Part shown: positions 15,481-21,338 of the stretch, piece after piece
How positions within the stretch are numbered: the first letter of the stretch is position 1
Layout: every line of letters begins with the position of its first letter
DNA from: CAYFJO01 sp964343305
Lineage (GTDB): Bacteria > Planctomycetota > Planctomycetia > Pirellulales > Pirellulaceae
Direction: 5' to 3'
Length of the DNA stretch: 21,338 nucleotides
Assembly (NCBI GenBank): GCA_964343305.1
Contig: CAYFJO010000170.1
Location: 1-21,338 of the forward strand
Notes under the pieces: generated by a model
What the model was told of the DNA's origin: nothing
The model's database searches: none
The model's input: the letters and a program-made list of their open reading frames with translations, nothing else
Program-made: the position numbers and the translations under genes

Positions 15481-15585
15481 TAGGCGAGCGGCGGCTGAAC
15501 ACTTACCGTAGGACGGATTTCCAATCTGTCTGGGACGGTTTGAAAAACCGTCCTACTGGTAAGTCACTTCCCGCCGCTCGCCCTA
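15481..15585. repeat. Composite palindrome with two inverted REP-like units, family C
   Basis: A 105-nt element with nested symmetry, located between the divergent metallopeptidase and addB genes. Outer arms TAGGCGAGCGGCGG (15481-15494) and CCGCCGCTCGCCCTA (15571-15585) pair except for one extra base. A second arm pair, ACTTACCGTAGGACGG (15501-15516) and its partner (15548-15564), matches with one bulge. Inside are two REP-like units: plus strand 15508-15530 reads GTAG, stem GACGGATT, loop TCC, AATCTGTC; minus strand 15556-15534 reads GTAG, stem GACGGTTT, loop TTC, AAACCGTC. The GTAG foot plus hairpin is the REP/RAYT signature. The two small hairpins and the long stem are mutually exclusive, which would also suit a structured RNA or cruciform. 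Confidence 0.85.
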
Positions 15586-15637
15586 AAGCGTAGTCAGCCC
15601 CTCTTCACTCATGCGCTAAAAACGATACCCTGACAAC

Positions 15638-18418
15638 ATGCCCATAAAACGGATTTTTCTGAGCACCGAGCAACCGGCTTTGCTATCGGCGGCTGAGTTT
15701 CTTGTCGACCGCCATGCGCGCAGTGGGGCCGTCGACCTGCGAAACATTGTTGCCGTTTTGCCGGGCGGACGTGCCGGTCGACGATTGACTGAGATTTTGG
15801 TCGAGTCTGGTGAACGGCACAATCTGGTCCTGACACCACCGACGATCACCACAGTCGGCCATCTTCCGGAATTGCTCTATCAACCCCAACGACCTTTCGC
15901 CGACGATCTGGTCCAACAACTTGTCTGGGCGGAAGTGCTTCAAAAGTTTGATCCAGCAAAACTGGCTGCGGTCGTCGCCGATCGACCCGCGGACGACGAC
16001 AGCCAGCGATGGAAGGATTTGGGCCGGCTCTTACAGGCGTTACATCGTGAGTTGGCTAGCGACGCATTGGATTTTTCTGACGTCGTTGGTCGCGGAAGGT
16101 CGCTGCCTGGTTTTGCGGAGACGCAACGTTGGCACGCCTTGGCCGAGATCCAACGAAACTATCTCAACTCGCTCGACAAACTCGGCTTGTGGGATCGCCA
16201 AACGGCGCGGTTGTTTGCGATCAAACACAATGAGTGTGCTACCAATCGGCCAATCGTGTTGATTGCGGCGGCCGACTTAAACCGATCGACACGGCGGATG
16301 CTTGATCAGGTGTCGGATCAAGTGACGGCGCTCGTCTATTCGCCCAGTGAATGGGCGGATCGATTCGACGAGCATGGTTGCCTCGCGCCCGAAACATGGC
16401 AGGACGTCGATCTGCGGATCCCCGAGGATTCGCTGATCGAAGCCGACAATCCGGCCGATCAAAGCGATCTGGTTGCACGTCGCATCGCACAGTTCGACGG
16501 TCGTTTTCGCGCGGAAGAGATTACCGTCGGTTTGTCCGACGAAACGCTGGTGCCGCCACTTGTTCGGCAATTAAACGAATGCGAGTTACCCAATCGTTTC
16601 GGTCCCGGTTTGCCGCTCGCACGAACTGCTGTGTATCGAATGCTCGAAAATCTAGCTATGCTGATCGAAAACGGCCGGTCCGCCGAGTTTGCTCAACTTG
16701 TACGACACCCCGACATCGAAACATGGCTGATGCGGACCGGCGTTCAACCTGGCTGGATCGAAGAGCTTGACGACTTCTACAACGAACATCTCCCGCGCCA
16801 AATCACTGCCGAGCGGCTAAGTCGCGAGCATCGTTGGCCGCGACTTCACGATGCCGTTGATCGGATCGAACAACTGACCCGACGGTTTCAGGGCGAGCCG
16901 CGAAGTCTCGAGCGGTGGCTTCCGCAAATCAGCCGCATTTTGCTAGACGTTTACGGCAAGCGAGACTTCGACCTCGAAGACGAAACCGACCGCCGTGCCT
17001 GGAAGGTTTGTGGCACGGTGCAAGATGCGTTAGACGATCTCGGCAATCTCCCGAAATCCTTGTCACCCAAGGTGGCAGGTGCCGAGGCGATTCAACTTGT
17101 GTTGGACCAGATCGCAACGCAGCGAATCGCGCCGCTGGCAACCAAGGCGGCGATCGAACTGGTCGGCTGGCTCGAACTGCCGCTCGACGATGCCCCCGCA
17201 TTGATCGTAACCAGCTTTAACGACGGCTTTGTCCCATCAAGTGCCAACGCCGACATGTTTCTTCCGGGACGTTTGCGGTCGGCACTCGGCTTGGACGACA
17301 ACGCGCGTCGTTATGCGCGTGATGCCTACGCAGTCACGACGTTGCTCACACCTTGGCGCGAGACCACGTTCCTTGTCGCGCGTCGAAACGCCGATGACGA
17401 TCCGCTCGCGCCCAGTCGATTGCTTTTTGCGGCACCGTCCGAGACGGTTAGGAAACGGGCGTTGCGATTCTTCGCGGACCGTCCCAAGTTACAAACACGA
17501 CGGCCTCTTGCTGGCGGAGTCGTCACTTCGCGCAACCAGTCAGCGTTCGATGTCCCTCGGCCACAACCACTTGCCGAGCCGATCACCAAGATGAGCGTCA
17601 CATCGTTCAAGACGTACTTGGCTTGCCCTTATCGCTTCTATCTGAGCCGCGTGTTGAAGTTGAACTGCGTGGATGACGACGCGATGGAACTCGACGGGGC
17701 CCGATTCGGCGAACTCGCCCACGCGGTTCTCGAACGATTCGGTTTGAGCGACATGCGTGACATCGCCGACGCCGACGTGATCGAGAAGGAGTTGAACTAT
17801 CTGCTCAATCAGTTGGTCCAAGAGCGGTTCGGCGAACATCCCGGCGCGGCACTCTTGGTCCAAGTGGAACAGTTGCGGTTGCGATTGCAACGATTCGCCC
17901 GTTGGCAAGCCGAGTGGTTCGCCCAAGGTTGGCGAATTGAACATTCCGAGCTTTCGTTTTCCCAGCAGCCGGGCAAGCTCGACGTCGACGGCCAGCCGAT
18001 GCAATTGACCGGCCGCATCGATCGCATCGATGTCAACGAAAACACGGGCAACCGAATGATTCTGGACTACAAAACATCCGACGCCGGCGACTCGCCCGCC
18101 AAGACGCATCGCAAAAGGTCCGGCGAATGGATTGATCTGCAACTGCCGTTGTACCGCCACTTGGTTCGTGAGTTAGGAATCGGCGATTTCATCGACCTCG
18201 GTTACATCGTGTTGCCAAAGAGCGTTGCCAAAGTTGGCCTCGCCCGCGCCGATTGGACAGACGAAGATTTACTCGACGCCGATCGTGAAGCTAGCGAAGT
18301 CATTCGAGCAATTCGCGCAGCGAGGTTTTGGCCACCTACCGATCCCCCGCCCGCTTACAGCGAAGAATTCGCTTCCATTTGCATGGACGGCGTGTTCGGG
18401 AGAAAGAAATTCACGTGA
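15638..18418 (+). CDS. addB: AddB-like PD-(D/E)XK helicase-nuclease subunit
   Basis: A 926-residue protein resembling AddB, which with AddA forms a helicase-nuclease that processes double-strand breaks for RecA-dependent repair. The C-terminal PD-(D/E)XK nuclease is complete: GRIDRID (792-798, with D795) and ILDYKTS (D810, K812), with a later LQLPLYRHLV helix motif. The N-terminal helicase-like half is degenerate: PGGRAGRRL replaces a Walker A, so ATP hydrolysis is not expected here. CPYRFYL has one Cys (C663) at the usual first iron-sulfur position, but the C-terminal CxxC-type cluster of Bacillus AddB is missing; the protein ends ASICMDGVFGRKKFT. It precedes addA with a GTGA overlap (18415-18418), so the two should be translated together. 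No strong ribosome binding site is seen at 15638. Confidence 0.88.
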   Translation: MPIKRIFLSTEQPALLSAAEFLVDRHARSGAVDLRNIVAVLPGGRAGRRLTEILVESGERHNLVLTPPTITTVGHLPELLYQPQRPFADDLVQQLVWAEVLQKFDPAKLAAVVADRPADDDSQRWKDLGRLLQALHRELASDALDFSDVVGRGRSLPGFAETQRWHALAEIQRNYLNSLDKLGLWDRQTARLFAIKHNECATNRPIVLIAAADLNRSTRRMLDQVSDQVTALVYSPSEWADRFDEHGCLAPETWQDVDLRIPEDSLIEADNPADQSDLVARRIAQFDGRFRAEEITVGLSDETLVPPLVRQLNECELPNRFGPGLPLARTAVYRMLENLAMLIENGRSAEFAQLVRHPDIETWLMRTGVQPGWIEELDDFYNEHLPRQITAERLSREHRWPRLHDAVDRIEQLTRRFQGEPRSLERWLPQISRILLDVYGKRDFDLEDETDRRAWKVCGTVQDALDDLGNLPKSLSPKVAGAEAIQLVLDQIATQRIAPLATKAAIELVGWLELPLDDAPALIVTSFNDGFVPSSANADMFLPGRLRSALGLDDNARRYARDAYAVTTLLTPWRETTFLVARRNADDDPLAPSRLLFAAPSETVRKRALRFFADRPKLQTRRPLAGGVVTSRNQSAFDVPRPQPLAEPITKMSVTSFKTYLACPYRFYLSRVLKLNCVDDDAMELDGARFGELAHAVLERFGLSDMRDIADADVIEKELNYLLNQLVQERFGEHPGAALLVQVEQLRLRLQRFARWQAEWFAQGWRIEHSELSFSQQPGKLDVDGQPMQLTGRIDRIDVNENTGNRMILDYKTSDAGDSPAKTHRKRSGEWIDLQLPLYRHLVRELGIGDFIDLGYIVLPKSVAKVGLARADWTDEDLLDADREASEVIRAIRAARFWPPTDPPPAYSEEFASICMDGVFGRKKFT

Positions 18419-21338
18419 GCGGAATGACGCTGAAACACGAACTGATTCGCGCATCGGCTGGTACGGGAAAAACGTACGAGCTGACCAATCGTTTTCTACG
18501 CTTGCTGCGCCTCGGACAGAAGCCCGACAACATCCTGGCATCGACTTTCACGCGTAAAGCGGCCGGCGAAATCACGGGCCGCGTCTTGTTGCGATTGGCC
18601 GAGGCGGCGACCGACGACGCGAAGCTGGCCGAGTTGCAAACAGCGCTGGACGACAAGTCGCTCAATCGCGACGAATGCTTGACCGTGCTGGCTACCACCG
18701 CGCGCAGTCTGCACAGGCTGCGCATCGGTACGCTCGACAGCTTCTTCGCCCAACTGGCCAGCAGCTTCGCTCTCGAAGTCGGTTTGCCTCCCGGCTGGCG
18801 AATTGCCGAAACACATGAAGACGCCGCCATTCGCAACCGAGCGATCGAAGCCGTGCTTGACGCGGAAGATCCCGCCAGCTTGCTGACGCTCGTGCACGCA
18901 CTGACGCGCGGCGAGACAGCGCGGAGCCTCGACCGCGAGGTGCACGACAAGGTCAACAGTTTGTACTCGGTCTATCGCGAAAGCGAACGCGATGCATGGT
19001 ATCGAGTGCCGCGCCAGCGCGAATTGTCCGCCGCGCAAGTCGCCGATGCGATCGAAACGCTACGACACGTGAGTCTTCCCGAACACAAAACGTGGAAGAA
19101 GTGTCGCGAAAGCGACCTTGAAACGTTAGAAGCCGAAAACTGGGCCGAATTCATCAACGGCGGCATTGCGGCGAAGGTCGCGGCCCGGGAATCCAGTTAT
19201 TGCAGCAAGCCGATCGAAGAGGACGTGTCCACCGCCTACCGAACGCTGATCGATCATGCCAAGGCCGTGCTTCTCAATCAACTCGCCACGCAAACCGAAG
19301 CGACCTATCAACTGCTCGACAAGTTTCACACCCACTACCAGCGACTCAAATCTCAGGCACGCGCGTTTCGATTCGACGACATCACTTACCAACTCTCCGA
19401 ACGATTCAAGTTTCAGACTTCCGAAGTTTCAAAAACTTCGGAAGTCTCCGATCATGTGAACTTCCGCCTCGATGCACACGTGCAGCATCTTCTGCTCGAC
19501 GAATTCCAAGACACGTCGCTCGACCAATGGGCGGTCATTCGTCCGTTTGCGTCACAAATCACCCGCGCGGATGCCGACGAGACGTTCTTTTGCGTCGGCG
19601 ACACAAAGCAAGCGATCTATAGTTGGCGAGGCGGAGTGGTCGAGATCTTCGACGCTGTCACTCGCCAGTTGAACGACATCCACACGCGGCCGCTCGACAC
19701 GAGCTGGCGTTCGTCGCCGCACNNNNNNNNNNNNNNNNNNNNNNNNNNNNNNNNNNNNNNNNNNNNNNNNNNNNNNNNNNNNNNNNNNNNNNNNNNNNNN
19801 NNNNNNNNNNNNNNNNNNNNNNGGCATCGGAGTCCTCGTCCGCACCAACGACGCAGTGCGGCGATTGATCTACGAGCTGCGAGAATTGGGAATTGAAGCC
19901 AGCGAAGAAGGCGGCAGCTCGCTGGACGACTCCGCCGCCGTGCGATTGATCATGTCGCTCATCCAACTGGCCGATCATCCGGGAGATCGCGTCGCACGTT
20001 TTCACATCGCGACATCACCGCTGCATGACTGGGGACTGGCTCGTTTTGCGGAGTCCGCGGAGCAAAAGGTGCCTGTCCCCTTCACCGACGCCACCTTATC
20101 TGATGCAGTGGCCGGCCGCCTCGCCCGTCACGTCCGACGCCAACTGATCGACGACGGCTACGGCCCGACCGTCTATACCCTCGTCCAACAACTGGCCCCG
20201 TCTTGCAATCGCCGTGAACTACGGCGATTGGAAAAGCTGATCGGACTGGCATACCAATACGACGAGACGGCAACCACACGCCCTCGCGACTTTGCCACCT
20301 ACGTGGAAACAGCCAAAGTCCGCGACCCGATCGCCGCCGCTGTTCGCGTCATGACCGTACATCAAGCCAAGGGCCTCGAATTCGACATCGTCGTGCTGGC
20401 CGACATGGACGCGAACTTGATCGGCCAGCGCGATGACTTGGTCGTAGGCCGGCCATCCGCCACAGAACCAATCGACCGAACTTGCCGCCGCTGCAATAAA
20501 GACGTTCGCAATCTGCTGCCCGATTCGTGGCAAAAGCTATTCCACCAGACGGACGACCGCGACGTGGCCGAATCGCTGTGTGTTTTGTACGTCGCCGCGA
20601 CGCGAGCCATCCACACGCTGCACATGATTGTCGCGCCTTCCAGCGAACGAGAACGCTCCATCCACAAAACATTCGCCGGCTTGCTGCGATCGGCATTGAC
20701 CGACGGCACGCGTCTGGAACCGCAACAAATTGCCTACGAAACGGGCAACCGCGACTGGTTCCGCAGCCCTGGTGTCCTTCACGAACCATCGCCTGCCGAA
20801 GTCGCAGCAAAGACCGAATCACTCGCCCCACTCGAAGTCAAACTAGCCTCGCCAACCAAACGACGCTGGCGCGGCCTACAACGCATCAGCCCATCCAGCC
20901 TCGAAGGCGGCACCCAGGTACGCCTATCCGACCATTCAACCGACGGCGGACTCGACCGCGCGTTCGCACTAGCAAGAGGCACACTCATCCACGCCTGGTT
21001 CGAACAAATCCGATGGCTCGATGACGGCCCGCCCGACGACAACACACTCGCACAAATCGCTGCCGAACAATCCGACGTCAACTTCAAACCCGCCGAGCTA
21101 AAGCAAGCCATCGCAGACTTTCGTGCCATGTTGTCAAATGAAAACATCGCCAATCAATTGAAACGATCCGACTACCAAGGAGCGATCGACCAAGGCTGCG
21201 AGTTGAAAGTCGAAAACGAATTCCCAATCGCCTTCCGCGACGACGATTCGATTGTCACCGGCAACATCGACCGCTTGGTGATTATGAGCCGCGAAGGCCA
21301 AGTCATCTCGGCAGATATCGTTGACTTCAAGACAGACG
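18415..21338 (+). CDS. addA: AddA-like UvrD helicase-nuclease, gapped and partial
   Basis: This is the motor and nuclease subunit partner of AddB. Helicase motifs: ASAGTGKT (residues 13-20), STFTRKAAGE, GTLDSFF, LLLDEFQDTS (DEFQDT 362-367), CVGDTKQAIYSWRGG. After the N gap come VLVRTN, TVHQAKGLEF, LYVAATRA and a C-terminal nuclease region ending GNIDRL ... IVDFKTD at the window edge, so the 3' end is missing. The start is GTG at 18415, overlapping the addB stop (GTGA); an ATG at 18424 is possible. The 100-N gap (19723-19822) removes residues after SWRSSPH and is out of phase: the downstream frame begins at 19823, so the real gap length should be a multiple of 3, probably a few hundred bp. Residues 334-345 (QTSEVSKTSEVS) are encoded by the family A palindrome. 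Confidence 0.88.
19414..19447. repeat. Family A palindrome, in-frame copy inside addA
   Basis: Arms AGACTTCCGAAGTTT (19415-19429) and AAACTTCGGAAGTCT (19433-19447) are perfect reverse complements of 15 nt around the 3-nt spacer CAA. The 33-nt unit is a whole number of codons and reads through without a stop, giving QTSEVSKTSEV in the AddA protein. The left arm with its preceding C equals that of the intergenic copy at 2984-2999. Confidence 0.9.
19723..19822. other. Assembly gap (100 N)
   Basis: Exactly 100 unknown bases inside addA, the usual placeholder for a scaffold gap of unknown size. The flanking addA frames are not in phase across 100 bases, which shows that the real length differs. 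Confidence 0.98.

Overview
The window looks like a chromosomal segment from a draft genome of a planctomycete-like bacterium (Pirellulales/Rhodopirellula type). This is inferred from the gene families, the mid-range GC content and the dense short palindromic repeats. No rRNA, tRNA or marker gene confirms it. I see no CRISPR array, prophage or complete transposon. A run of exactly 100 N (19723-19822) marks an assembly gap.

Layout, left to right. (1) 187-850: a DUF433 antitoxin gene overlapping a DUF5615 PIN-like toxin gene that is broken by a one-base frameshift. (2) 875-2896 (-): a Rep/UvrD superfamily 1 helicase. It is divergent from 3111-4001 (+), a membrane-anchored TPR-like protein with a good sigma70-type promoter; a 36-nt palindrome lies between them. 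(3) 4242-4799 (-): a secreted phage-tail-collar domain protein with its own terminator. About 690 bp without a convincing gene follow, then a pair of inverted REP-like hairpins at 5493-5582. (4) 5579-8002 (-): a run of four reading frames: an RraA-like aldolase-family protein, a YbaK/EbsC editing-domain protein, and two coiled-coil frames that may be one frameshifted gene. (5) 8509-10032 (+): a TPR membrane protein, convergent with (6) 10029-13805 (-), an operon speA / HAD phosphatase / PlsC-type acyltransferase. (7) 13973-14647 (+): an OmpH/Skp-like protein, convergent with 14644-15387 (-), a secreted HExxH metallopeptidase. (8) 15481-15585: a complex palindromic element made of two inverted REP-like units. 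(9) 15638-21338+ (+): an addB-addA helicase-nuclease pair overlapping by GTGA. The addA frame is interrupted by the N gap and runs off the right edge.

The genes give a mixture of DNA repair and replication (Rep, AddAB), polyamine synthesis and lipid acylation (the speA operon), and cell-envelope or secreted proteins (TPR proteins, Skp-like, metallopeptidase, collar protein).

The most notable signal is in the repeats. One palindrome family occurs both between genes (2984-3019) and in frame inside the AddA helicase (19414-19447), where it encodes about 11 residues just before the DEFQDT motif. Two further elements are each built of two inverted units of the form GTAG plus a 7-8 bp stem and a 3-nt loop, the architecture of REP sequences moved by RAYT transposases. 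In one of them the GTAG supplies the stop codon of the adjacent gene. Two convergent gene pairs also share the same 4-bp stop overlap, CTAA.
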